In this document: positions 29,705 through 37,785 of the stretch, in pieces
How the letters are laid out: each line of letters starts with the position of its first letter
How positions within the stretch are numbered: the stretch's first letter is position 1
Assembly: GCA_937870755.1 (NCBI GenBank)
Contig: CALMZV010000145.1
Span: 118,053-182,052 of the forward strand
DNA length: 64,000 nt
Direction of reading: 5' to 3'
Source: an uncultured Methylocystaceae bacterium
Lineage (GTDB): Bacteria; Pseudomonadota; Alphaproteobacteria; Rhizobiales; Beijerinckiaceae
The notes under the pieces: model-generated
Seen by the model: the letters and a program-made list of their open reading frames with translations, nothing else
The model's database searches: none
What the model was told of the DNA's origin: nothing
Program-made: the position numbers and the translations under genes

Positions 29705-29728
29705 GCGACGCGCATGGACGCGCGTCGC
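29705..29728 (-). terminator. Second hairpin, probably ending the convergent acyl-CoA dehydrogenase transcript
   Basis: GCGACGCGC (29705-29713) pairs with GCGCGTCGC (29720-29728), 9 bp with a 6-base loop. It repeats the CGACGCGCG core of the adjacent terminator and lies 11 bases past the minus-strand stop. The T-run on the minus strand is weak, so termination efficiency is uncertain. Confidence 0.45.
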
Positions 29729-29738
29729 GCGTGACGCG

Positions 29739-30923
29739 TCACAGACCCAGCATCGCCTTGGCGATGATGTCGCGCTGAACTTCCGACGTGCCGCCAAAAA
29801 TGGTGAACGCGCGGCCGTTGAGATATTCCGGCGTGACGACCAGTTCGTCCTCGGTCAGCAGCGTCGGTTCGTTGAGCGCGTAGAACGGACGGCGCGGCTC
29901 GACCACGAGCGCGTCGAGGCCCAGCGCATCGACGCCCACGCGCGTGACCGCCTGATGGATTTCGCTCATGCGCAATTTGATGAGCGAGGACACCGCGCCG
30001 GGATTCTGCCCGGAGGAGAGGGCCGACATCACGCGCAGTTCCGTCGTCTCCATCGAATCGATGTCTATGTCGACGTCGGCGATCCGCCTGGCCAGGTCCT
30101 CGGTGAGCGTGCCGGTGCGGCGCGCGATCTCCTCGCATTCGCGCAGCATCGCGCGCATGCGCGCGGAGGCCACCCCGCCGCCGCGCTCGAATTCCAGAAG
30201 ATACTTGCCGTAGGTCCAGCCCTTGCCTTCCTCGCCGATACGGTTGGAAACCGGCACGCGCACGTCGTCGAAGAACACCTGGTTCACTTCGTGGTCGCCG
30301 CCGATCGTCAGGATCGGACGAATGGAAATGCCGGGGCTTTTCATGTCGATCAGCACGAACGAGATGCCGTCCTGTTTGCGGCCCTCGTCGGAGGTGCGCA
30401 GCAGCGCGAACATCATGTTGGCGTGATGGGCGTGGGTGGTCCAGATTTTCGAACCATTGACGATGTAGTGATCGCCCTCGCGGCGCGCGCGCGTTTTCAG
30501 CGACGCCAGATCGGAGCCGGATCCCGGTTCCGAATAGCCCTGGCACCAGTAGTCGTCGCCCGAAAGAATGCGCGGCAGATAATAGGCCTTCTGTTCCGGC
30601 GTGCCGAATTTCATGATGACGGGGCCGACCATCTGGAGGCCCATCGGCGAGAGGTTCGGCGCGCCGGCGCGCGCGAACTCGGTGGCGAAAATCCAGCGCT
30701 CGGCCGGCGAGAAACCGCAGCCGCCGTATTCGCTGGGCCAGGCGGGCGCGACCCAGCCTTTGGCGTTCAGAATCTTCTGCCACGGCCTGGTCGTCGCCGG
30801 ATCGTCGAAAACCGAAGGCGTGAGCGAATGCGCGCGGCGCAGTTCAGGTTTCAGGTTCGCGTCGAGAAAATCGCGCACCTCCTTCTGAAAGGCGCGTTCG
30901 GATTCGGTGAACTGGAAATCCAT
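29739..30923 (-). CDS. Acyl-CoA dehydrogenase, large subunit of a PimC-like heteromeric pair
   Basis: Flavoenzyme of 394 residues. It has the N-terminal helical domain, the FAD/substrate segment CQGYSEPGSGSDLASLKTRA, WTTHAHHANMMFALLRT, and the C-terminal FGGTSEVQRDIIAKAMLG. The MCAD-type catalytic Glu before GTS is Gly here; a Glu in YLLEFERGGG may serve instead. It follows a second, divergent acyl-CoA dehydrogenase by 12 bases, an arrangement seen in pimCD (pimeloyl-CoA) and steroid-side-chain alpha2beta2 dehydrogenases. The pair probably forms one heteromeric enzyme acting on a non-classical acyl-CoA. Confidence 0.9.
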   Translation of the reverse strand: MDFQFTESERAFQKEVRDFLDANLKPELRRAHSLTPSVFDDPATTRPWQKILNAKGWVAPAWPSEYGGCGFSPAERWIFATEFARAGAPNLSPMGLQMVGPVIMKFGTPEQKAYYLPRILSGDDYWCQGYSEPGSGSDLASLKTRARREGDHYIVNGSKIWTTHAHHANMMFALLRTSDEGRKQDGISFVLIDMKSPGISIRPILTIGGDHEVNQVFFDDVRVPVSNRIGEEGKGWTYGKYLLEFERGGGVASARMRAMLRECEEIARRTGTLTEDLARRIADVDIDIDSMETTELRVMSALSSGQNPGAVSSLIKLRMSEIHQAVTRVGVDALGLDALVVEPRRPFYALNEPTLLTEDELVVTPEYLNGRAFTIFGGTSEVQRDIIAKAMLGL

Positions 30924-30935
30924 GTCCGTCTTCCT

Positions 30936-32051
30936 TCAGGCGACGAGAGTTTCGGCGGCGGCGCGCCGGGCGAGATGGAATCCACTGTCGCCGAACAGCG
31001 CTTCGAACGCGACGATGCGCTTGAGATAACGCCCGATGTCGAGTTCCTCGGTCACGCCCATGCCGCCGTGCAGCTGAACCGCCTGTTCGGCGACGAACCG
31101 TGCGTGGCGGGCGATCTTGGTCTTGGCGCCGGAGACCGCGCGCATGCGCGCCGGCGCATCCGCATCGGCCAGCAGACAGGCGCGCAGCGACAGCGAGCGG
31201 GCCTCCTCGCAGGCGATCGCCATGTCGGCGAGGCGATGGCGCACGACCTGATTGGCGGCCAGGGGCCGCTCGAACTGCACGCGCGTCTTGGCGTATTCGA
31301 CCGTCTTTTCGAGCACGGCCTGCATCACCCCGAGCGCCTCGCAGCAGAGCGCCGCGGTCGCCTTGTCCTCGGCGCGGTCCAGCGCGTCGGCGGCGTCGTC
31401 GCCGAGACGCGCGTCCGCGCCAAGCTCCACGCCTTCGAGTTTCAACCGGGCGCCGGAGCCGCCGCCGAGGCGCGGGAATGTCTCCACCTTCAGACCTCTG
31501 GCGTCGCGCGGCACAAGAAAGACGCCGAGCCCCTGGCGGCTCGCCGCATCGCCGGCGAGGCGCGCGACGACGAGGATGACGTCGGCTTCGGCCGCATCGA
31601 GCGCGAAGGGCTTGGCGCCGTCCAGACGCCAGCCGGCGCCAGCGCGCGTGGCCTTGCAGGCGACCGGCAGCGGCGCGAAGCGGCGGCTTTCCTCGTGCGC
31701 GAAACCGAACTTCAGTTCGCCCGCGCCGAGCTTGCCGAGAAGGTGTTCCTGCTGCGCCGGGGTTCCGAGACTGGCGATGAGATCGCCGCACAGGACGACC
31801 GAGGTCATGAACGGCTCGCCGACGAGACCGCGGCCGAAGGCTTCCATCACGATGCCTGATTCGACCGCGCCCGCGCCGAGACCGCCGGCGCCCTCCGGCG
31901 CCAGCAGCGACAGCCATCCCAGATCGGCGAACTGCTTCCACATGGCGGCGTCGAAAGCCGGCGCCCCGTCGCGTCCAACATAGGCGTCAGCGATGAACCG
32001 CTCGACGCTCTCCTTCAGCATTTTCTGTTCTTCGCTGTAGGTCAGATTCAT
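30936..32051 (-). CDS. Acyl-CoA dehydrogenase, small subunit of a PimD-like heteromeric pair
   Basis: Protein of 371 residues with acyl-CoA dehydrogenase fold but eroded motifs: LKFGFAHEESRRFAPLPVACKA stands where the FAD-binding segment normally reads like GFALTEPxAGSD, while the C-terminal QLHGGMGVTEELDIGRYLKRI is well kept. The start resembles PimD (SEEQKMLKESVERFI). Such partners in alpha2beta2 acyl-CoA dehydrogenases complete the FAD sites of the other subunit. It lies between the crotonase and the large subunit with gaps of 4 and 12 bases, so all three should be translated from one message. Confidence 0.88.
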   Translation of the reverse strand: MNLTYSEEQKMLKESVERFIADAYVGRDGAPAFDAAMWKQFADLGWLSLLAPEGAGGLGAGAVESGIVMEAFGRGLVGEPFMTSVVLCGDLIASLGTPAQQEHLLGKLGAGELKFGFAHEESRRFAPLPVACKATRAGAGWRLDGAKPFALDAAEADVILVVARLAGDAASRQGLGVFLVPRDARGLKVETFPRLGGGSGARLKLEGVELGADARLGDDAADALDRAEDKATAALCCEALGVMQAVLEKTVEYAKTRVQFERPLAANQVVRHRLADMAIACEEARSLSLRACLLADADAPARMRAVSGAKTKIARHARFVAEQAVQLHGGMGVTEELDIGRYLKRIVAFEALFGDSGFHLARRAAAETLVA

Positions 32052-32055
32052 TTCA

Positions 32056-32907
32056 TCACTCCGCAGCCGGCTTTTTCGTCACCGAGGGATGCAGTCCCGA
32101 GGGATCGACGATCATGCCGAATTCCTGAAGGTTGTGGGCGTGGCACAATTGGTGGAGCGCGAACGCGTGCTCGATCGCGGCCGGCTGGCCCATCAGATCG
32201 ACCGAACGATTGACGGCTTCCTTCGCCATTTTCAGCGCGAAGGCGGGCTTGCCGGCGATCCTGGCGGCGAGCGCGTCGACGAAGGCGCGCAGCTCGCCCC
32301 GCGCCACGACATGGTTGACCATGCCGAGCCGGTGCGCCTCCGCAGCGCTCCAGACGTCGGAGGTGAACAGAAATTCCTTGGCCTTGCGCGCGCCCACTTC
32401 ATAGGGATGGACGAACCATTCGACGCCGCACACGCCCATGCCGACCACGGGGTCGCAGAACTCGGCGTCGTCGGAGGCCACGATCATGTCGCAGGCCCAG
32501 GCGAGCATGAGGCCGCCGGCCATGCATCTGCCCTGCACCTCGGCGATGGTGGGTTTGGGCATATTGCGCCAGCGGCGCGTCATCTGGAGATAGATCTCCT
32601 GCTCGCGCGCGAAACGGCCGTGGGCGTTCGGCTCGTCGAATCCGCCCCAGGCGAAAACCGGCGGAAAGTCGGTCCCCGCGTGGTCCTTCTCGCTGGCCCG
32701 CAGATCGTGCCCGGAGGAGAAATGCGGATCGGCCCCGGCGAGCACGATGACCTTGACCGCGTCGTCGTGCGCGGCGGCGTCGAAAGCGGCGTTGAGGTCG
32801 TAGGTCATCTGCAGGTTTTGCGCATTGCGCGCCTGCGGCCTGTTCATCACGATTCGGGCGATGGCAGGCGAGGGCCGCTCGATGGCGACCGTCTCGTACG
32901 TCTGCAT
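32056..32907 (-). CDS. Enoyl-CoA hydratase family protein
   Basis: Crotonase of 283 residues: DPHFSSGHDLRASEKD forms the first oxyanion-hole segment and VQGRCMAGGLMLAWACDMIVAS the second. An insertion with GTDFPPVFAWGGFDEPN and the MGVCGVEWFVHPYEVG loop mark a subfamily often described as enoyl-CoA hydratases next to acyl-CoA dehydrogenase pairs. First gene of a three-gene operon with the two dehydrogenases. The TetR gene is divergent, and a palindrome in between is a likely operator. Confidence 0.88.
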   Translation of the reverse strand: MQTYETVAIERPSPAIARIVMNRPQARNAQNLQMTYDLNAAFDAAAHDDAVKVIVLAGADPHFSSGHDLRASEKDHAGTDFPPVFAWGGFDEPNAHGRFAREQEIYLQMTRRWRNMPKPTIAEVQGRCMAGGLMLAWACDMIVASDDAEFCDPVVGMGVCGVEWFVHPYEVGARKAKEFLFTSDVWSAAEAHRLGMVNHVVARGELRAFVDALAARIAGKPAFALKMAKEAVNRSVDLMGQPAAIEHAFALHQLCHAHNLQEFGMIVDPSGLHPSVTKKPAAE

Positions 32908-32975
32908 GGGCGTTCCTCAGCGGTTTTCGGCGCTTGGCCTTATGGCTGGCCGCTTCGCCTTATGCGGCCGAATGA

Positions 32976-32992
32976 TCTGAGGCTTCCTCAGA
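32976..32992. promoter_or_regulatory. Candidate operator between the crotonase and TetR genes
   Basis: TCTGAGG-CTT-CCTCAGA is a perfect 7-bp inverted repeat with a 3-base centre, 69 bases from the crotonase start and in the divergent promoter region. Its size suits a TetR dimer; binding is inferred from position only. Confidence 0.45.
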
Positions 32993-33141
32993 ATTGTCAA
33001 ACCGCGCCTGGTTGTCGCCGCGTGCAACATGCAGAAGTGTCGCAGGCCGCGCAATGGTTGACCTATATCATGGCCGCCAGACAGCGTCCGGGCTTCCGTG
33101 GCAGGCGTCGAAACATGGGCTTCGACTTTGGGAGAGAGTGC

Positions 33142-33771
33142 ATGAACGTGCAGGCCACGCGGGTCGAGCCGGATGTCGCGCTGCGGATTGCGAAACCCGC
33201 CGGCGCCTATCGGCATGGCGATCTGAAGAACGCGCTGGTGGCGGCTGCGCGCGATCTGATCGTGCGGCGCAACGGGACGGAATTCACGATGCGCGAAATC
33301 GCCGCCATGACGGGCGTGCGTCATGCGGCGGTCTATCGTCACTATGCGTCGAAGGATGCGCTGTTGCAGGAAGTGGCGCGGCAGGAATTCGAACAGCTCA
33401 GGGCGGAGTTGCAGCGCGCCGTCGAGGGCGAGGCCTCCAAATCGGCGCCGCCACTCGAAAACATTGCGCAATATTACATTTCGTTCGCGCTGGCGCGACC
33501 CGGCGAATACCGGATCATGACGCGCGCCTGCGGCGCGCAGACGCCGCACTACAGCGGGTTCGCCGGATTGCTGCGCGAACCGATCGCGCTCGCCCAGAAG
33601 GCCGGCCGGCTTCGCAGCGACGTGTCCGCGCAAATGCTCGCGCATATTCTCTGGGCGGAACTGCACGGTCTGGCCATGCTGGCGCTCGACAGCGCGCTGC
33701 CGCCGGCGGAAGTGAAGGAATGCGCGGCCCAGGCGGCGCGGCTGTGGCGCGAAGGCGCTGCGCACGCCTGA
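33142..33771 (+). CDS. TetR/AcrR-family transcriptional regulator
   Basis: Regulator of 209 residues. The helix-turn-helix reads FTMREIAAMTGVRHAAVYRHYASKDALL at about residues 50-78, and the C-terminal ligand domain has RPGEYRIMTRACG and LAHILWAELHGLAMLAL, a pattern of the WHG-type TetR C-terminal domain. The start at 33142 is preceded by GGGAGAGAG; the open frame upstream runs through the divergent intergenic region and is not coding. It probably represses the divergent crotonase/acyl-CoA dehydrogenase operon. Confidence 0.9.
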   Translation: MNVQATRVEPDVALRIAKPAGAYRHGDLKNALVAAARDLIVRRNGTEFTMREIAAMTGVRHAAVYRHYASKDALLQEVARQEFEQLRAELQRAVEGEASKSAPPLENIAQYYISFALARPGEYRIMTRACGAQTPHYSGFAGLLREPIALAQKAGRLRSDVSAQMLAHILWAELHGLAMLALDSALPPAEVKECAAQAARLWREGAAHA

Positions 33772-33923
33772 ACGCCAGTTCGGGGCGCGGAAGAGCTGTG
33801 GAGACGTTTGATTGAGAAGCAGCTTTTCTTGATCTGAAACATTCCCTTCCCAGGAACCATCAGTCACATTAGGCGCGGGGATCAAACCGGTCCCCGCCGT
33901 CACAGGCCGGAGTCCTTATTCTC

Positions 33924-34742
33924 ATGCGCAATCTGCTTGTTCATCTCGATTCCTCGGCGACGACGCGCGGGCGTCTGGCGCTTGCGGCGAAGGTCGCCCG
34001 GCGGCACGACGCGCGGCTGGTCGGGTTGTTCGCGCAGAGCGGAAAGGCGCATCGGGTCGGGCTGGTGGCGTCATGGCCGTCGGAAGAATATCTGGCCGCC
34101 GCGCGCGAGAGCGAGGCGATGTTCGCCGAGATCTGCGCGGGGCTGAAGGCGTTCGAATGGGTGGACCTGCATCGCGGGGGCGAATCGGAAATCCTGGAGC
34201 AGATTGTCGACTTCGCGCGCCATTTCGACATGATCGTCTGCGGTCAGCCGCAGCCGGACCATCCGCCGGCGCCGGCCGATCTCATCGAGCGGATCGTGGT
34301 CGACGCGGGGCGCCCGGTGCTGGCGGTTCCCTATGCCGGAGAATTCGCGGAAATCGGCCACCGGCCGCTGTTCGCATGGTCGGATTCGCGCGAGGCGGCG
34401 CGCGCCCTCGCCGACGCCATCGGGCTGGTCGCGCCGGGCGCGGACGCATTCGTCGTCTCGGTCGAAAAGCCGGGGGACGACACGCGGCGCGCCTACAACC
34501 GCAAGTCGCTCGATCTGGCGGTCGCGCATCTGGCGGCCCACGACATCGCCGCCAGGGCCGACCAGTCGATCGTCAGCGATATCGGCCTGATGGACGCGCT
34601 GCTGAACGAAGCGGTCGATCATTCGGCCGACCTGCTCGTCATCGGCGCGTTCGGCGGGCAGGGCTATCCGCGCTTCTCGCGCGGCAGCGGCTCGCGCTTC
34701 ATGCTGAAACACATGACGCTGCCGGTGCTGTTCTCGCACTGA
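33924..34742 (+). CDS. Universal stress protein (tandem UspA domains)
   Basis: Protein of 272 residues containing two Usp folds. The first starts NLLVHLDSSATTRGRL and ends near VLAVPYAG; the second starts RPLFAWSDSREAARAL and ends with LLVIGAFGGQGYPRFSRGSGSRFMLKHM, close to the GxxGxxxGSxS ATP-binding motif of ATP-binding Usp proteins (here GQGYPRFSRGSGS). Only the second domain appears to keep the nucleotide motif. A 7-bp hairpin (33875-33897) lies in the leader. Role in stress or energy limitation is family knowledge only. Confidence 0.88.
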   Translation: MRNLLVHLDSSATTRGRLALAAKVARRHDARLVGLFAQSGKAHRVGLVASWPSEEYLAAARESEAMFAEICAGLKAFEWVDLHRGGESEILEQIVDFARHFDMIVCGQPQPDHPPAPADLIERIVVDAGRPVLAVPYAGEFAEIGHRPLFAWSDSREAARALADAIGLVAPGADAFVVSVEKPGDDTRRAYNRKSLDLAVAHLAAHDIAARADQSIVSDIGLMDALLNEAVDHSADLLVIGAFGGQGYPRFSRGSGSRFMLKHMTLPVLFSH

Positions 34743-34743
34743 G

Positions 34744-34779
34744 GCGCCGGGCCCGCTCCGGTCGCCGCAAGCCCGGCGC
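34744..34779. terminator. Hairpin between convergent genes
   Basis: GCGCCGGGC (34744-34752) and GCCCGGCGC (34771-34779) form a perfect 9-bp stem with an 18-base loop between the stops of the stress-protein and methyltransferase genes. No T-run is seen, so it may protect 3' ends or act in both directions. Confidence 0.35.
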
Positions 34780-34782
34780 GCG

Positions 34783-35487
34783 TCAGGCGCGCTCGGGCGA
34801 GGGTATCGGGATCGCGGGGTCCAGCAGGAAGCAATCGTTGACGAAGGCCAGCGACGTGCAGTGGCGCAGCGACACTCCCGGCGCGAAGCCGAAGAAGTCT
34901 ATGCGCCGGCACGATCTGGCGCGCGTCTCCTCGTAGAAGCCATAGCCTTCGGAATTGTCGAACAGCAGCGCGCCGCGCGGGGCGAGGCAGTCGAACGCCA
35001 GTTCGACCAGTTCCTGCCGCAGATGCCCGTCGATGACGACGACATCGAATTTTTGCGTCGGCGCGGCTGAAATCAGGGCGCGAATGCGCTCGAGGCTGTC
35101 CGGCGCGATCGGAACGTGCCGCAGGTCGACGTTGGCGCTCACGCGCGCGCGCAGGCGTCTCGCCCAACCCTCGTCTTCCTCGATCGTCATGACGAACGCC
35201 GCCCGCTGCGCCCACCACAGGGTCGACTGGCCGCCGCCGAACTCCAGCACGTTGCAGCCGTCGAATCGCCGTGGCGCGAGGAAGTCGATGGCGGGGTAGG
35301 TGTACCACGGCAGCGGCGCGCCGTCGGCCGCCTGGGCCGCATTGCGCAGGCTGCTCAGCGCATGGCCGGTCGCCAGGCCGAATCGAACGGGGGTGAACAG
35401 CGCCGTCGCCAGAGCGCGGGCGGGTCGCCAGAAGGCGCGCGGCGCGTTCGCCTTCAGGCGCGTGAAAAAGCGGCGATAGGCGCTCAC
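34783..35487 (-). CDS. Class I SAM-dependent methyltransferase-like protein
   Basis: Protein of 234 residues. The Rossmann motif I is NVLEFGGGQSTLWWAQR; motif II is FVMTIEEDEGWARRL, and FDVVVIDGHLRQELVELAF is motif IV/V. An amphipathic basic N-terminus (about 1-50) precedes it. Similar proteins occur in surface-polysaccharide clusters, but here the neighbours are a stress protein and a tRNA, so the substrate is unknown. A 23-base-plus gap separates it from the tRNA gene transcribed in the same direction. Confidence 0.75.
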   Translation of the reverse strand: MSAYRRFFTRLKANAPRAFWRPARALATALFTPVRFGLATGHALSSLRNAAQAADGAPLPWYTYPAIDFLAPRRFDGCNVLEFGGGQSTLWWAQRAAFVMTIEEDEGWARRLRARVSANVDLRHVPIAPDSLERIRALISAAPTQKFDVVVIDGHLRQELVELAFDCLAPRGALLFDNSEGYGFYEETRARSCRRIDFFGFAPGVSLRHCTSLAFVNDCFLLDPAIPIPSPERA

Positions 35488-35543
35488 GGGCGCTCCGCCC
35501 GCGGCCTGCGCGCTGTCATGGATGGTCGGGCGAGCGCGGCGGG

Positions 35544-35620
35544 TGGTAGCGGAGGAGGGACTCGAACCCCCGACACAAGGATTATGATTCCTCTGCTCTA
35601 GCCAGCTGAGCTACTCCGCC
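35544..35620 (-). tRNA. tRNA-Met (CAU), elongator type
   Basis: 77-base cloverleaf on the minus strand with encoded CCA. The acceptor stem GGCGGAG pairs with CTCCGCT (one G-U at the end), the D-arm is GCTC/GAGC, the anticodon loop ATCATAA gives CAU, and the T-arm contains TTCGAGT. The anticodon stem GAGGA/TCCTT and lack of the three G-C pairs of initiators indicate elongator tRNA-Met. A lysidine-modified tRNA-Ile2 also has CAU, but the acceptor and anticodon stems fit Met. Confidence 0.93.
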
Positions 35621-35958
35621 CCGGAAAGGCGGAAGCCCTTCGAGCGCCGCGATTTAGGATAGACGCGGCGTTTCTGTCAAGGCGATGCGGCGCGGCGAGA
35701 CGCCGCGATCGGGGCTGTATTTGCGGCGTCATCGTGACCGGCGGGCGGAACGGGGCGCGCGGCTCGATTTATGGTTAACCAACCCTGCGCCTGTGTTCCG
35801 AAGCGGAACGAAATGCGCGGGCTGGCTGCGCGTGCGTTGTTAAACTGCGATATTGCAACGGATTTTCAAGGAAATCCGCCGAATTCGCTTAGGCAATTTT
35901 TAAGCGAGACGCCCTAGCCTCGCGCATGAATTGGTCAGTTGAGTGTGTGAGTATCGAA
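35621..35958. other. Regulatory region upstream of sciP (338 bases without a gene)
   Basis: No coding signal. It holds TTAACC at 35775, TTAA at 35840, a 7-bp inverted repeat at 35859-35878 (CGGATTT/AAATCCG) and a CtrA-like box at 35889-35903. AT content rises towards the sciP start, as expected for a promoter. Confidence 0.6.
35889..35903 (+). promoter_or_regulatory. CtrA-like box upstream of sciP
   Basis: TTAG-N7-TTAA, one mismatch from the CtrA consensus TTAA-N7-TTAA, 55 bases before the sciP start. It is nested in a CGCTTA/TAAGCG inverted repeat (35886-35906). In Caulobacter sciP is activated by CtrA, which makes the site credible. Confidence 0.55.
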
Positions 35959-36234
35959 ATGACCGAAGCTTTTCGTCCGCGGGTCAAATACGTGATCGGA
36001 CCTGACGGCAGCCCCCTGACCGTGGCCGACCTTCCTCCGGCGACGACCAAGCGATGGGTCATCCGCCGCAAGGCCGAAGTGGTGGCGGCCGTGCGCGGCG
36101 GCCTGCTTTCGCTGGAAGAAGCGTGCAGCCGCTACACGCTGACGGTCGACGAATTCCTGAGCTGGCAGATGTCGATCGACCAGCACGGTCTGGCCGGGCT
36201 GCGCACCACCCGCATCCAGCAATACCGCGCCTGA
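35959..36234 (+). CDS. sciP: SciP, CtrA inhibitor (DUF1153)
   Basis: Helical DNA-associated protein of 91 residues that, in Caulobacter, binds CtrA and blocks transcription from CtrA-dependent promoters. The sequence FRPRVKYVIGPDGSPLT, RWVIRRKAEVVAAVRGGLLS and EACSRYTLTVDEFLSWQ is diagnostic. The ATG at 35959 matches the usual protein start; an upstream ATG at 35926 would add 11 residues with no ribosome site. It lies 2.3 kb from ctrA and has a CtrA-like box upstream and an intrinsic terminator downstream, so it is monocistronic. Confidence 0.95.
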   Translation: MTEAFRPRVKYVIGPDGSPLTVADLPPATTKRWVIRRKAEVVAAVRGGLLSLEEACSRYTLTVDEFLSWQMSIDQHGLAGLRTTRIQQYRA

Positions 36235-36255
36235 GGCCAACCCTTCGCGCTGTCG

Positions 36256-36280
36256 ACGCCGGCCTGGAGCCGGCGTTTCA
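36256..36280 (+). terminator. Terminator after sciP
   Basis: 8-bp stem ACGCCGGC/GCCGGCGT (36256-36263, 36269-36276) with CTGGA loop and TTT then ATTTT. It touches the stop codon of the convergent YbhN-like gene. Confidence 0.75.
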
Positions 36281-37279
36281 ATTTTGCGGGCCGCACTCGT
36301 CTCCGTCCGCGCCGCTGCGCGCCGCCCGCAATGTCTGGATCAGCCGTCCGCGCTCGAACAGCACCACGACGATCAGCGCGAAAATCAGCGGTATGATGAG
36401 GTAGAGCAGGCGAAACACCAGAAGCGCCGCCAGCACCTCCGTCTTCGGCATATTGGGCATGGCCTTGATGAAGACGAGTTCGAACACGCCGAGCCCGCCG
36501 GGCGCATTGGACACCAGACCGGCCGAGAACGAGGCCAGAAACACCGCCAGCACCACGAAGAAGCCCGGATTGCCCTGTTCGGGCAGAGCGAAATAGATGA
36601 TGCCGGCAGCGCCGATCAGCTCCATCGGCGCGGCGATCATCTGGCGCGCCGTGATCTCCGGCCGCGGATATTCGATGCGAAAGCCTCCGATCCGGAGCGG
36701 CTTGAGCCGCAGCACCGACCCGACGATGTAGAGGACGACGAAGCCGAGCAGCCCGAAGCCGATGGCCATGGCGGTCGAGGTGTTGGTGAGGGCGGCGGGC
36801 AGCAGCCCTTCCAACCGGCCGAGTTGCTCGGGTTCGAGCGTCAGAACCAGGCCGCCGAGCAGGATGGTTCCGAGCGCGAAGGTGAAGGAGCACAGCGCGA
36901 CCAGCACCGCCACCTGCGCGCCGGTCAGCCCTTTGGACGTATAGGCGCGGTAGCGCACCATCGCGCCGGAAAAGACCGAAGCGCCGATGTTGTGCGACAA
37001 CGCATAGGTGGTGAACGAGCAGATGGACACGAACGTCCACGAAATGTGGCGCACGCCCAGATGCAGCAGCGCGATGCGGTCGTACCAGGCGAGTGCGGCG
37101 TAGGCCAGAACGGTGGAGGCGACCGCCAGCGCGTACCGATGCGGGGGGATAGCCTTCAGATGGCCCCAGACTTCCGCGCCGACCGACTGGCCCTGAAACT
37201 CGCGCGCGAGCAGCCAGAACGAGGCGACGACTGCGGCAAGGCCGACGGCGGGCCAGAAAAAGTCGAGGGCGCGTTTCAT
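36278..37279 (-). CDS. YbhN/UPF0104 membrane protein (lysylphosphatidylglycerol-synthase-type flippase domain)
   Basis: Integral membrane protein of 333 residues with about eight helices and no cytoplasmic synthetase domain. FTTYALSHNIGASVFSGAMVRYRAY and NAPGGLGVFELVFI are the family signatures. Family members include the membrane half of MprF, which moves aminoacylated lipids, and hopanoid or lipid-related HpnL. The start at 37279 has AGGAG six bases upstream; an in-frame upstream codon at 37324 is less likely. Substrate here is unknown. Confidence 0.85.
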   Translation of the reverse strand: MKRALDFFWPAVGLAAVVASFWLLAREFQGQSVGAEVWGHLKAIPPHRYALAVASTVLAYAALAWYDRIALLHLGVRHISWTFVSICSFTTYALSHNIGASVFSGAMVRYRAYTSKGLTGAQVAVLVALCSFTFALGTILLGGLVLTLEPEQLGRLEGLLPAALTNTSTAMAIGFGLLGFVVLYIVGSVLRLKPLRIGGFRIEYPRPEITARQMIAAPMELIGAAGIIYFALPEQGNPGFFVVLAVFLASFSAGLVSNAPGGLGVFELVFIKAMPNMPKTEVLAALLVFRLLYLIIPLIFALIVVVLFERGRLIQTLRAARSGADGDECGPQN

Positions 37280-37380
37280 CCAGCTCCTGCGCGCCCAAGC
37301 GAAAGGGCGGACTCGCGCACCCATGCACGACCCCGCCCTTTATCGCAAGCTGGACTTTGCTTTCCGGACCGTCGCCGGCT

Positions 37381-37785
37381 TCAGGCGCTCGCGCCGCGCA
37401 GCCCCGCCATCCGCAGCTCCGGCGCGCGCATGACGTCGGCGATCTTCTCGGCGGCCTTTTCGCGCCCCTCAAGAGATTCCGCCTTGGCGAGTTCGGCCTC
37501 GGCCTCCTCGCGCGCGGCGACCGCCTCCTCGAGCTGACCGCGCAACTCCTCGGCCGAGGCGACAATGTTGTCGCGCCGGCCCCGCGCGGCGCGCGCATAG
37601 GTCGGATAGGCGAAATGGGTCGGGTCGGAAATGCGCGCCCGCTGCTCCTCGGCCGCGATTTCGCGGTCCAGATCGCCCGCCATGCGGTTGAATTCGGCGA
37701 TCATCAGCTCAAGCTGCTTGACCCGCCGGCGCTTTTCGTCGGCCTGGAAACGCTTCAGCCTCAACAAAGTATCCCGCGACTTCAT
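37381..37785 (-). CDS. fliJ: Flagellar export protein FliJ
   Basis: Coiled-coil protein of 134 residues, highly charged, starting MKSRDTLLRLKRFQADEKRR like FliJ of Hyphomicrobiales. FliJ is the central stalk of the FliI ATPase in the flagellar type III export gate and an escort for rod/hook chaperones. No fliI is in the window, so this is isolated from the rest of the flagellar genes except for its position opposite ctrA. The start follows a GGGGG-rich leader; a longer frame to 37857 is not supported. Coiled-coil length matches the family. Confidence 0.85.
   Translation of the reverse strand: MKSRDTLLRLKRFQADEKRRRVKQLELMIAEFNRMAGDLDREIAAEEQRARISDPTHFAYPTYARAARGRRDNIVASAEELRGQLEEAVAAREEAEAELAKAESLEGREKAAEKIADVMRAPELRMAGLRGASA

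Noticed and set aside
33772..33923. Possible FNR/FixK box before the universal stress protein gene (TTGATCTGAAAC)
   Set aside because: Only the left half matches TTGAT-N4-ATCAA; the right half does not.
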